Source of the DNA: Myxococcales bacterium UBA5297
GTDB lineage: Bacteria; Myxococcota; Myxococcia; Myxococcales; UBA5297
Reading direction: 5' to 3'
Assembly: GCA_002408385.1 (NCBI GenBank)
Contig: DHSB01000252.1
Location: 31,695-42,984, forward strand
DNA: 11,290 nt
Under the pieces are notes generated by a model. It was given only the letters and a program-made list of their open reading frames with translations, ran no database searches and was not told the DNA's origin. Positions 1 through 5,676 of the stretch are shown here, in pieces (within the stretch, counting starts at the first letter, position 1; every line of letters begins with the position of its first letter). The translations under genes and the position numbers were made by a program.

Positions 1-535
1 CGTCGAGGAAGAGCAGCTCGGGGGCGTGGATGACCGCCGCCGCGATGGCGAGCCGCCGCCTCATGCCCTTCGAGTAGTCGGCGATGAGCCCTTCGGCCTT
101 CTGTGTCAACTCGACGAGATCGAGCAGCTCGACCGCCCTCCGCGCGGCCTCCTCGCCGCCCAGGCCGTACATCCGGCCGCAGAAGATGAGGTACTGGCGA
201 CCGGTGAGCCGCTCGAAGAGCGCGAGCTCCTCGAAGACGACCCCGATCTTCGCCTTCACCGCGACCGGCTCGCGGCGCAGGTCGTGGCCGAGGACCTGGA
301 TCTTGCCCGCGTCGGCGCCGTAGATGCCGGTCAGCAGGGCGATGGTGGTCGATTTGCCCGCGCCGTTGGGACCGAGGAAGGCGTAGAAGGCGCCGGCCGG
401 CACCTCGAGCGACAGGCCATCGACCGCGGCGAAGCCCGCGAAGCGCTTGACGAGGCCTTCGCAGCGGATCGCGGGGCGAAGCTCCGGCTCTTCGGCGGGA
501 GTCGGCGCGGGGAGGGAGAGGGCGGAGGTCGGCAT
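1..535 (-). CDS. ABC transporter ATP-binding protein, partial (C-terminus beyond left edge)
   Basis: This is the nucleotide-binding subunit of an ABC-2 type exporter, the group that includes drug-resistance and gliding-type ATPases. It would hydrolyse ATP on the cytoplasmic face to drive a separate membrane permease, probably encoded further left outside the window. Reading leftward from the ATG at 535, 178 codons are visible. Walker A (GPNGAGKST) is at residues 55-63. The Q-loop position reads VVFEEL, with Glu in place of Gln, which is common in this subfamily. The signature is the degenerate YSKGM form at residues 154-158, and Walker B (LLFLD) lies at the window edge. About 20 Pro/Ala-rich residues precede the first beta strand. 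The ATG at 535 is the first in-frame ATG before the domain but has no clear Shine-Dalgarno, so the start is less certain than the family call. The substrate cannot be inferred. Confidence 0.93.
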   Translation of the reverse strand, partial: MPTSALSLPAPTPAEEPELRPAIRCEGLVKRFAGFAAVDGLSLEVPAGAFYAFLGPNGAGKSTTIALLTGIYGADAGKIQVLGHDLRREPVAVKAKIGVVFEELALFERLTGRQYLIFCGRMYGLGGEEAARRAVELLDLVELTQKAEGLIADYSKGMRRRLAIAAAVIHAPELLFLD

Positions 536-559
536 CGCGACGGGCGTGGGTCCGGCGCC

Positions 560-587
560 ATGATAGCCCAGTTGCCAACGGTGGCGA
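560..587 (-). promoter_or_regulatory. Candidate sigma70-type promoter for the ABC ATPase gene
   Basis: On the minus strand TATCAT (565-560, five of six to the -10 consensus) follows TCGCCA (587-582, four of six to the -35) with a 16-base spacer. It would start transcription about 18 bases before the ATG at 535. In such GC-rich DNA a TATCAT box just upstream of a gene is suggestive, but the -35 is weak and this is inference only. Confidence 0.3.
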
Positions 588-825
588 CGGGGGGACGCGA
601 GGTCGCCCGGGAGGGTGGACTTGCCGCGTCGCGAACCCGAAATCGCCCGGGCCGCGGCTCGCCCCCCCGGTCAGCCGAGCGTAGGCCAGAGTCGAGGGCT
701 CGCCGCGAGCCCCCGAGCTCTTCGTCGCTTCTTCTGCCGGCTGCGACCTCGCGCAGACGGGGCGGTCGGTCAGGGGCGCAGCCGAGAGGCCCTTGGATCC
801 GGTCCCCCCCGCGAGACGCCGGCGC

Positions 826-883
826 CGCCAGCCCGAAGGCTGGCGCTCGTGGCTGACCGGTTGTCGCTCGAAGGGCTCTTCGA
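826..883 (-). terminator. Possible U-less terminator region of the receiver gene
   Basis: Two hairpins follow the receiver stop codon (892) in its direction of transcription. The first is TCGAAG/CTTCGA at 868-883. The second is a perfect 8-bp stem closed by CGAA at 826-845. Neither has the expected U-run, so the terminator call rests only on position and stem stability. Confidence 0.3.
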
Positions 884-891
884 CGGCTCTC

Positions 892-1272
892 TCAGTGCAG
901 CACCGCCCGCTGCGGAGGCCCGACCAGCGCGTCTACCTTGCGGCGCAGTGCGTCGGCCTCGACCGGCTTGCTGATGTAGCCGGCCGCGCCGACCAGCTCG
1001 GCCTCCCATTCGAAGCCGTAGGCGGAGATGACCAGGACCGGGATGCCGCGGGCGCTCGGGATGTGCTGCAGCGCTTCGAGCACCGCCCAGCCGCTCATCA
1101 CCGGCATCTTCAGGTCGAGCAGCACCAGCGCGGGCATCTCCTCTTCGAGCCGCTCGAGCGCGACCTGGCCGTTCTCGGCCTGCCGGACCTCATAGCCCAG
1201 GCTCTCCAGGTCCTCGGCGACAAATGACCGAAAGTCGTCGTCGTCATCGACGACAAGGATGTAGCCGTCCAT
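892..1272 (-). CDS. Single-domain response regulator (CheY-like receiver)
   Basis: This 126-residue protein is a stand-alone phosphoacceptor (REC) domain that would take phosphate from a histidine kinase and signal by protein-protein contact, since it has no DNA-binding or enzymatic output domain. The REC signatures are present: the acidic cluster VVDDDDD near residues 7-13, the phosphoacceptor Asp53 in LLDLKMPVMSG, the switch Ser83 in VISAY, and Lys102 in SKP. Length is right for a single receiver. The frame stays open far upstream, but the ATG at 1272 begins directly at the first beta strand and has GAGG five bases before it, so it is the start. No kinase is encoded nearby, making this an orphan regulator whose pathway cannot be read from context. 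Confidence 0.93.
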   Translation of the reverse strand: MDGYILVVDDDDDFRSFVAEDLESLGYEVRQAENGQVALERLEEEMPALVLLDLKMPVMSGWAVLEALQHIPSARGIPVLVISAYGFEWEAELVGAAGYISKPVEADALRRKVDALVGPPQRAVLH

Positions 1273-1632
1273 CGCGGCCTCGTTCGCGAACGCCGGGTTG
1301 CTCGCTGGGTGCCTCCCCGCTCGCTCCGATGGGCGCCCAGTGGGCAGACGGTTGGTTCGGAGCTTTGGGAGGGCAGGCGATGAGGCGAGGTTATTCACGC
1401 TCGCGCAGGTGGCAAGCCTCGCGCAAAGGGATTGCTGTCGTTCACTTTCGCCTGCCGGACATCGCCTCGGCCAACACTCGTTTCTCGGGTCGACCGGCCG
1501 GCGAGCGAGCGCCTCGACGTCCGGTCTGCCCCCCGATGGGCGAGCCCGAACGGTCGATTTGCCTTTGCCTTCTGGCGCCTGGTTGGCCATCCTCAGGGGT
1601 CCGACTCCAGCGACAAACCAAAGAGGTGAACG
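1273..1632. other. Divergent intergenic region between receiver gene and tldD
   Basis: This is a 360-base region without a credible gene on either strand; the short open frames have no coherent protein features. It should carry promoters for both flanking genes. Only a weak one for the minus strand can be proposed. For tldD I see a strong ribosome binding site at its end (AGAGG, 1622-1626) but no convincing -35/-10 pair. A 10-base direct repeat CCGATGGGCG occurs at 1326-1335 and 1533-1542 and is short enough to be chance. Confidence 0.55.
1388..1415 (-). promoter_or_regulatory. Candidate promoter for the receiver gene
   Basis: On the minus strand TTGCCA (1415-1410, five of six to -35) is followed after 16 bases by TAACCT (1393-1388, three of six to -10), inside one of the few A/T-containing stretches of the gap. 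It would give a leader of about 110 bases to the ATG at 1272. This is a weak call from base pattern alone. Confidence 0.25.
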
Positions 1633-3177
1633 ATGAGCGATGACCGCATCTCGCGGCGCCAGTTCATGGGCGTGAGCGCGGCGACGATAGCCGCCGCGGC
1701 GATGGGCGAAAGCCTGCTCGGCTGCAGCCGGGCGGCGGTGCGACCGACCGGGGCGACCGGAGGGATCGGCTACTTCGGCCAGTTCGGGGTGGACGAGCCG
1801 CTGGTGCGCAACACCCTGGCCGCGGCGCTCGGGCGCGGGGGCGAATACGCCGATCTCTTCTTTCAGCACCGCATCACCAACTACATGGGGCTCGAGGACG
1901 GCGAGGTGAACCGCGCCTCCATCAACACCGAGCTGGGCGTCGGGGTGCGCGTGGTCAAGGGCGACCAGACCGGCTACGCCTACACCGAGGACTTCTCGCC
2001 CGAGTCGCTCAAGCGGGCCGCCGAGACCGCCGCGGCGGTCGCCGAGGGACCGGCGCGCCAGGCTCCGCCCAGCTTCCGGGTCAGCGACGGCAAGGCGCAG
2101 CGCTATCCGATGCAGGTGTCTTGGGAGGGCGTCGAGCCCAAGCAGAAGCTGCCAATCCTCGCCGACCTGAATGCGCGCGCCCTGAAGGCCGACGCGCGCA
2201 TCAAGAAGGTGAGCCTGTCGTTGACCGACGAGGTGGGGGTCATCCTGGTCGCCGACAGCCTCGGCCGGCTGGTGGAGGATTTCCAGCCGATGACCACGCT
2301 GTCGCTCTCCTGCACTGCCGAGGAGAAAGGCCGGCGCGAGTCGAACCGCTACGGCAGCGCCGGGCGCGCGGGGTTCGAGTTCTACTCGCCCGAGCGGCTC
2401 GACCGCGTGCTCTCCGAGGCGGTCGCGCGCACCACCATCCTCTTCGAGGCCGGCCAGCCGCCGGCCGGCGAGCTGCCCGTGGTGCTCGCGGCCGGCTCGT
2501 CGGGCATCCTGCTGCACGAGGCGATTGGCCACGGCATGGAGGCCGACTTCAACCGCAAGGGCGTCAGCATCTTCGCCGACCGGATGGGCAAGCCGGTCGC
2601 CAAGCCCATCGTGAGCATCGTCGACGACGGCAGCCTCGACGGCTCGCGCGGGGCCATCAACGTCGACGACGAGGGCAACCTCGCCGGGCGCACCGTGCTC
2701 GTCGACCAGGGCGTGCTCGCCAGCTACATGCACGACAGCATCTCGGCGAAGCACTACGGGGTCGAGCCGACCGGCAACGGGCGGCGCCAGAGCTACGCGT
2801 TCGCGCCGGTGCCGCGCATGCGGGCGACCTACATGCTGCCCGGCCCGCATACCAAGGACGAGATCATCGCCTCGGTGAAGAAGGGCATCCTCGCCGAGAC
2901 CTTCACCAACGGCCAGGTCCAGATAGGCGCGGGCGACTTCACCTTCTACGTGAAGAACGGCTGGCTCATCGAGGACGGCAAGCTGTCGCGGCCGATCAAG
3001 GACGTCAACCTCATCGGCAACGGGCCCAAGGTGCTCGAGCAGATCGACATGGTCGCCGACGACATGGCCATCGACGAGGGCACCTGGATGTGCGGCAAGG
3101 ATGGCCAGAGCGTGCCCGTTTCGCTGGGAATGCCGACCGTGCGCGTGGCCTCGGTCACCGTGGGCGGACGCGGCTAG
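1633..3177 (+). CDS. tldD: TldD-family zinc metallopeptidase with Tat lipoprotein signal
   Basis: This 514-residue protein is the catalytic subunit of a TldD/TldE (PmbA) metallopeptidase; in E. coli the pair degrades and matures peptides such as microcin B17 in the cytoplasm. The zinc site is seen as HEAIGH (HExxxH) at residues 295-300, with a C-terminal CGKDGQ motif whose Cys487 corresponds to the family's third zinc ligand. The N-terminus is unusual: SRRQFMG (residues 7-13) is a twin-arginine motif, followed by an Ala-rich hydrophobic stretch and the lipobox LLGC (residues 28-31). A Tat-exported lipoprotein anchored at Cys31 is therefore predicted. Apart from about 35 extra N-terminal residues, length matches cytoplasmic TldD. 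The start is fixed by AGAGG six bases before the ATG. The pmbA gene follows after 26 bases in the same operon. Confidence 0.93.
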   Translation: MSDDRISRRQFMGVSAATIAAAAMGESLLGCSRAAVRPTGATGGIGYFGQFGVDEPLVRNTLAAALGRGGEYADLFFQHRITNYMGLEDGEVNRASINTELGVGVRVVKGDQTGYAYTEDFSPESLKRAAETAAAVAEGPARQAPPSFRVSDGKAQRYPMQVSWEGVEPKQKLPILADLNARALKADARIKKVSLSLTDEVGVILVADSLGRLVEDFQPMTTLSLSCTAEEKGRRESNRYGSAGRAGFEFYSPERLDRVLSEAVARTTILFEAGQPPAGELPVVLAAGSSGILLHEAIGHGMEADFNRKGVSIFADRMGKPVAKPIVSIVDDGSLDGSRGAINVDDEGNLAGRTVLVDQGVLASYMHDSISAKHYGVEPTGNGRRQSYAFAPVPRMRATYMLPGPHTKDEIIASVKKGILAETFTNGQVQIGAGDFTFYVKNGWLIEDGKLSRPIKDVNLIGNGPKVLEQIDMVADDMAIDEGTWMCGKDGQSVPVSLGMPTVRVASVTVGGRG

Positions 3178-3203
3178 AGGCCGCGCTGCCGCAGGAGCAA
3201 GAG

Positions 3204-4532
3204 ATGACGAACCCGAGCATGTTGGAGATTGCCCGCAGGGCGGTCGAATCGGCCAAGGCCAAGGGCGCCTCTGAGGCGGCCGCGGCCGCCGGGCTGTCGC
3301 GCGAGGTGAAGGTGGGCTGGCGCGACGGAAAGGTCGAGAAGATCTCCGAGGCCACCTCGCGCGGCCTGTCGCTGCAGCTCTACGTCGACGGCCGCTACTC
3401 GGCGGTCTCGACGAGCGATCTGCGCGCCGAGGCCGTCGAGGACTTCGTCGGCAAGGCGGTCGCGCTCGCGCGGGCGCTCGCCCCCGACCCGTTCCGCAAG
3501 CTGCCCGATCCCGAGCTGTACCAGGGCCAGGCCGAGATCGACCTCGAGCTCGAGGACCCGGGCTACGACAAGATCACCGCCGAGCAGCGCCGCCGCATCG
3601 CGCAGGCGCTCGAGGAGTCGGCCCGCGCGGTCAAGGGCGCCGAGGCCATCGTCTCGGTCACGACCGACTTCTCCGACGGCTGGTCCGAGACCGCCCGCGT
3701 CGCCTCCAACGGCTTCGAGGGCGTGCGGCGCGACACCGCGTACTGGCCGGTCGCCGAGGTGACCGTGCGCGATCCGGACGGCCGGCGGCCCGAGGAGTAC
3801 GACTACGCAGGCGTCTGCCACTTTGGCGACCTGCCGGAGCTCGCCGCCCTGGGCCGACGCGCCGCCGAGCGCGCGCTGCAGCGGATAGGCTCGAAGAAGG
3901 GCGAGTCGGCGACGCTGACCCTGGCCATCGACAACCGCGCCAGCGGCCGGCTCGTCTCCTACTTGCTCGGCCCGCTCGCGGCCTCGGCGCTGCAGCAGAA
4001 GCACTCGATGTTCGAGGGCAAGCTCGGCCAGCAGATCGGCAGCCCGATGCTCGATTTGGCCGACGACCCGCTCATCGTCCGCGGCCTCGGCTCACGGCTG
4101 TTCGACCGCGAGGGGATCGCCGCCCGCCGCCTGCCGGTCTTCGAGGCCGGGGTGCTGCGGGGCTACTACGTCGACAACTACTACGGGCGAAAGCTGGAGA
4201 TGCGGCCGACGACCAGCGGCACGACCAACCTCGCCTGGAAGCTGGGCGAGAAGAGCCAGGCCGAGCTGCTCGCGCAGATGAAGGAGGGCATCCTCGTCAC
4301 CGGCTTCCTCGGCGGAAACTCCAACGGCACCACCGGCGACTTCTCGCTGGGCATCCAGGGCTTCCGCGTGCGCGGCGGTGTGCTCGCCGAGCCGGTCGCC
4401 GAGATGAACATCTCGGGCAACCACCTCGAGCTCTGGAAGCGGCTGGTCGCGGTGGGCAACGACCCGTTCGCCTATTCGAACCTGCGGACCCCGACGCTGG
4501 TCTTCGAAGGGGTGCAGGTGGCGGGGACGTAG
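3204..4532 (+). CDS. pmbA: TldE/PmbA-family protein, non-catalytic partner of TldD
   Basis: This 442-residue protein is the TldE (PmbA) subunit that pairs with TldD to enclose the proteolytic chamber. It has no HExxxH motif, as expected for the subunit that supplies substrate binding without zinc. The C-terminal family signature is clear: GGNSNGTTGDFSLGIQG, then a PVAEMNISGN segment and VGNDPFAYSN. Length is close to the usual 440-450. The N-terminus (MTNPSMLEIARRAVE) is a plain amphipathic helix with no Sec, Tat or lipoprotein signal, in contrast to its operon partner. AGGAG six bases before the ATG at 3204 fixes the start, although the frame is open far upstream inside tldD. A strong terminator lies about 30 bases after the stop. 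Confidence 0.94.
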   Translation: MTNPSMLEIARRAVESAKAKGASEAAAAAGLSREVKVGWRDGKVEKISEATSRGLSLQLYVDGRYSAVSTSDLRAEAVEDFVGKAVALARALAPDPFRKLPDPELYQGQAEIDLELEDPGYDKITAEQRRRIAQALEESARAVKGAEAIVSVTTDFSDGWSETARVASNGFEGVRRDTAYWPVAEVTVRDPDGRRPEEYDYAGVCHFGDLPELAALGRRAAERALQRIGSKKGESATLTLAIDNRASGRLVSYLLGPLAASALQQKHSMFEGKLGQQIGSPMLDLADDPLIVRGLGSRLFDREGIAARRLPVFEAGVLRGYYVDNYYGRKLEMRPTTSGTTNLAWKLGEKSQAELLAQMKEGILVTGFLGGNSNGTTGDFSLGIQGFRVRGGVLAEPVAEMNISGNHLELWKRLVAVGNDPFAYSNLRTPTLVFEGVQVAGT

Positions 4533-4562
4533 GAGTCCGCAGATTCGCTGGCGAAAAGAAAA

Positions 4563-4598
4563 CCGCCTGCCTCAAAATCGAGAGGCAGGCGGCTTTTT
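4563..4598 (+). terminator. Strong bidirectional intrinsic terminator
   Basis: A perfect 11-bp stem, CCGCCTGCCTC (4563-4573) with GAGGCAGGCGG (4582-4592), encloses an 8-base loop and is followed by C and TTTTT (4594-4598), ending the tldD-pmbA transcript. On its other flank the plus strand reads GAAAAGAAAA (4553-4562), which is a U-rich tract for minus-strand transcription. The same hairpin therefore also terminates the lipoprotein gene that stops at 4620. This fits the convergent arrangement of the two genes. Confidence 0.93.
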
Positions 4599-4619
4599 GT
4601 GATCGCAGGATTGCGGCGA

Positions 4620-4916
4620 TTACTTCGCCAGGCAGGTGGCGAGCTTCTCGCCCTCGGTCGCGCACTTCGACTCATCGGGGTTGCAAACGTTCAGATCCGC
4701 GCTGCAGGACAGGGACTCGTCGTACTCGTCCGCGCAGCCCTTGTCTTCGGCCTGCTTCTGCATCTCCTCACAGAGCGCCGGGCAATCGACGACCTTCAAG
4801 AGTTCGCTCGCGTCCGAGCACTCCTTCGCCTCCTCGCAAGGATCGACGCAGGGATCCGAGCAGGCGGAGAGGGCGAATGCGGCGCAAACGGACATCGCAA
4901 CGAGCAGCTTCTTCAT
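4620..4916 (-). CDS. Cys-rich lipoprotein A, function unknown
   Basis: This is a small secreted lipoprotein of 98 residues that I do not recognise. MKKLLVAMSV starts a signal peptide ending in the lipobox LSAC (residues 16-19), so Cys19 would be acylated. The mature part is acidic and has ten further cysteines (23, 27, 33, 45, 49, 61, 71, 78, 85, 95), enough for five disulfides. Residue +2 is Ser, with Asp at +3. GGAGG five bases before the ATG at 4916 fixes the start; the frame remains open upstream to 5024, but that extension would bury the signal peptide. A TTGACA promoter lies about 70 bases upstream and the shared terminator about 30 bases downstream, so it is probably monocistronic. It appears related to lipoprotein B next to it. 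Confidence 0.9.
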   Translation of the reverse strand: MKKLLVAMSVCAAFALSACSDPCVDPCEEAKECSDASELLKVVDCPALCEEMQKQAEDKGCADEYDESLSCSADLNVCNPDESKCATEGEKLATCLAK

Positions 4917-4962
4917 GGGAACCTCCGGGTTCTTGTTCGAGACAGCGAAATGTCGACGGCGA

Positions 4963-4991
4963 AATCTCCTCCAAAGCGGGCGGGCTGTCAA
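4963..4991 (-). promoter_or_regulatory. Candidate promoter for lipoprotein A
   Basis: On the minus strand a perfect TTGACA -35 (4991-4986) is followed after 17 bases by GAGATT (4968-4963), a weak -10 (three of six). Initiation would fall near 4956, giving a leader of about 40 bases that contains the GGAGG site. The -35 context (GTTTGACAGCCCG) nearly matches that before the VWA gene. Confidence 0.5.
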
Positions 4992-5103
4992 ACGGCCGTA
5001 GGCTGCGAGGAGAAAAGGGCGCACGGCTTTGGACCTCCAAGCTTGTTCCCGAGGCTCTCCGCGACGCGAGCCGTAGCCACGTCGAGGGAAACCGGAGGAA
5101 GGC

Positions 5104-5409
5104 CTACTCGCCTGCCTGCAGCGTGATCAGGTCGGGGCAGTTGTTCGCGCAGCTCATGAGCTCGCCCGCGCCCGACTGGGCGTCCGCGCACTTGATCTCG
5201 CTCATGCAGTCGATGGCCGTCTGCTTGTCGGCGCAGGTGCTCTTCTCGCATTCCTCGGCGCACTGCGCGACCGTCATCGAGACCTCGTAGCCCACAATCT
5301 TCAAGCAGTCGAAGCCCGCGCTGCAGGCGTCCTCGCAGGTGGCGGCGCAGCCCTGCAGGGCCAGGGCGGCCGATGCCAGCGCCGGTACGAGAATTCGCTT
5401 CATGTTCAT
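5104..5409 (-). CDS. Cys-rich lipoprotein B, function unknown
   Basis: This is a 101-residue secreted lipoprotein of unrecognised family. MNMKRILVPA begins a signal peptide ending in the lipobox LQGC (residues 18-21), predicting acylation at Cys21 with Ala at +2. Ten more cysteines follow (25, 29, 35, 50, 54, 59, 68, 74, 87, 91). The first five are spaced much as in lipoprotein A: x3, x5, x14, x3 here against x3, x5, x11, x3 there. That suggests two diverged copies of one disulfide-rich fold, exposed on the cell surface or facing the periplasm. I chose the ATG at 5409 over the in-frame ATG at 5403 because GGAGG (5423-5419) lies nine bases upstream of the first and fifteen from the second. The gene is transcribed away from the VWA operon. 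Confidence 0.88.
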   Translation of the reverse strand: MNMKRILVPALASAALALQGCAATCEDACSAGFDCLKIVGYEVSMTVAQCAEECEKSTCADKQTAIDCMSEIKCADAQSGAGELMSCANNCPDLITLQAGE

Positions 5410-5440
5410 GGTCTGTCGCCTCCGTTTCGTCAGGCCGGGC

Positions 5441-5469
5441 ACAGTAGCCAATCTCCCCGAGTGCCTCAA
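5441..5469 (-). promoter_or_regulatory. Candidate promoter for lipoprotein B
   Basis: On the minus strand TTGAGG (5469-5464, four of six) is followed after 17 bases by TACTGT (5446-5441, three of six). This would place initiation about 25 bases before the ATG at 5409. The spacing is ideal but both boxes are imperfect. Confidence 0.33.
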
Positions 5470-5531
5470 CGCCGCGGGCCGCCTCCGGTCACCTCGAGCC
5501 CAGCCTCCCCGCGGGAACGAAGGAGGCGGAC

Positions 5532-5547
5532 TCGAAGGCGCCTTCGA
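5532..5547. repeat. Perfect 16-bp palindrome in divergent promoter region
   Basis: TCGAAGGCGCCTTCGA is a perfect palindrome lying 62 bases from the lipoprotein B -35 and 68 bases from the VWA -35, almost midway between the two divergent promoters. A symmetric site there is a plausible operator for a dimeric regulator, or the base of a hairpin. The same outer half-sites, TCGAAG-N4-CTTCGA, also occur at 868-883. Confidence 0.5.
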
Positions 5548-5615
5548 CTTGCGGCCTCGCCAGCTCGGCCTGCGCTCCAGGGCGAACGGGCCCGACTTCT
5601 TCGGTCGTCCGAGGT

Positions 5616-5644
5616 TTGACATCCCGGTGTTTAGGTGCGGAAAT
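5616..5644 (+). promoter_or_regulatory. Candidate promoter of the VWA-tubulin operon
   Basis: A perfect TTGACA (5616-5621) is followed after 17 bases by GGAAAT (5639-5644, three of six to the -10). Transcription would start near 5650, about 26 bases before the GTG at 5677. This agrees with the ribosome binding site there and argues against the upstream GTG at 5635, which would fall inside the promoter. Confidence 0.45.
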
Positions 5645-5665
5645 CGCCCACTTGCTTACTCTCCC

Positions 5666-5671
5666 GGGAGG
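5666..5671 (+). promoter_or_regulatory. Ribosome binding site deciding the VWA start
   Basis: GGGAGG ends five bases before the GTG at 5677. The in-frame GTGs at 5635 and 5671 have no correctly spaced site. The 5677 start also gives a short, classical signal peptide (SRRAAWLCGVLALATAGGARA). Confidence 0.75.
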
Positions 5672-5676
5672 TGTCG

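Larger units (their letters stand above)
536..891. other. Gene-free 356-base spacer with GC-rich inverted repeats
   Basis: No reading frame here has protein-like composition or a recognisable product. It lies downstream of the receiver gene and upstream of the ABC ATPase gene, both on the minus strand. It holds three inverted repeats: a 7-bp stem with a CCG loop (696-712), an 8-bp stem with a CGAA loop (826-845), and a 6-bp stem TCGAAG/CTTCGA with a 4-base loop (868-883). None is followed by a U-tract on either strand, so they are not typical intrinsic terminators. The last two sit just after the receiver stop codon and could still help end or protect that transcript. Confidence 0.6.

Noticed and set aside
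559..561. ATG at 561 as the ABC ATPase start
   Set aside because: It is out of frame with the Walker A motif; the in-frame ATG is at 535.
570..585. Sigma54-like TTGGCA...GC element on the minus strand
   Set aside because: The GG and GC dinucleotides are separated by 7 rather than 10 bases, so it does not fit the sigma54 -24/-12 spacing.
26..856. Plus-strand open frame across the ABC ATPase gene and spacer
   Set aside because: It is antisense to a gene with Walker A, signature and Walker B motifs. Its product is an Arg/Gly/Ala-rich composition without features.
1326..1542. Direct repeat CCGATGGGCG
   Set aside because: It has only ten GC-rich bases in two copies 200 bases apart, easily produced by chance in this composition.
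1273..2850. Upstream in-frame extension of the receiver gene, antisense to tldD
   Set aside because: The frame is open only by composition. The receiver domain begins exactly at the ATG at 1272 with its own GAGG site, and the extension would overlap tldD on the opposite strand.
2121..3203. N-terminal extension of pmbA reading through tldD
   Set aside because: It overlaps tldD in another frame and has Arg/Ala/Gly-rich nonsense composition. The ATG at 3204 has an AGGAG site and begins a normal-length PmbA.
5410..5622. N-terminal extension of lipoprotein B
   Set aside because: The extension would put a Pro/Arg-rich stretch before the signal peptide and spans the likely promoter and ribosome binding site.
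5635..5676. Earlier GTG start (5635) for the VWA protein
   Set aside because: It lacks a ribosome binding site, would overlap the candidate promoter, and would place 14 extra residues before a normal signal peptide.
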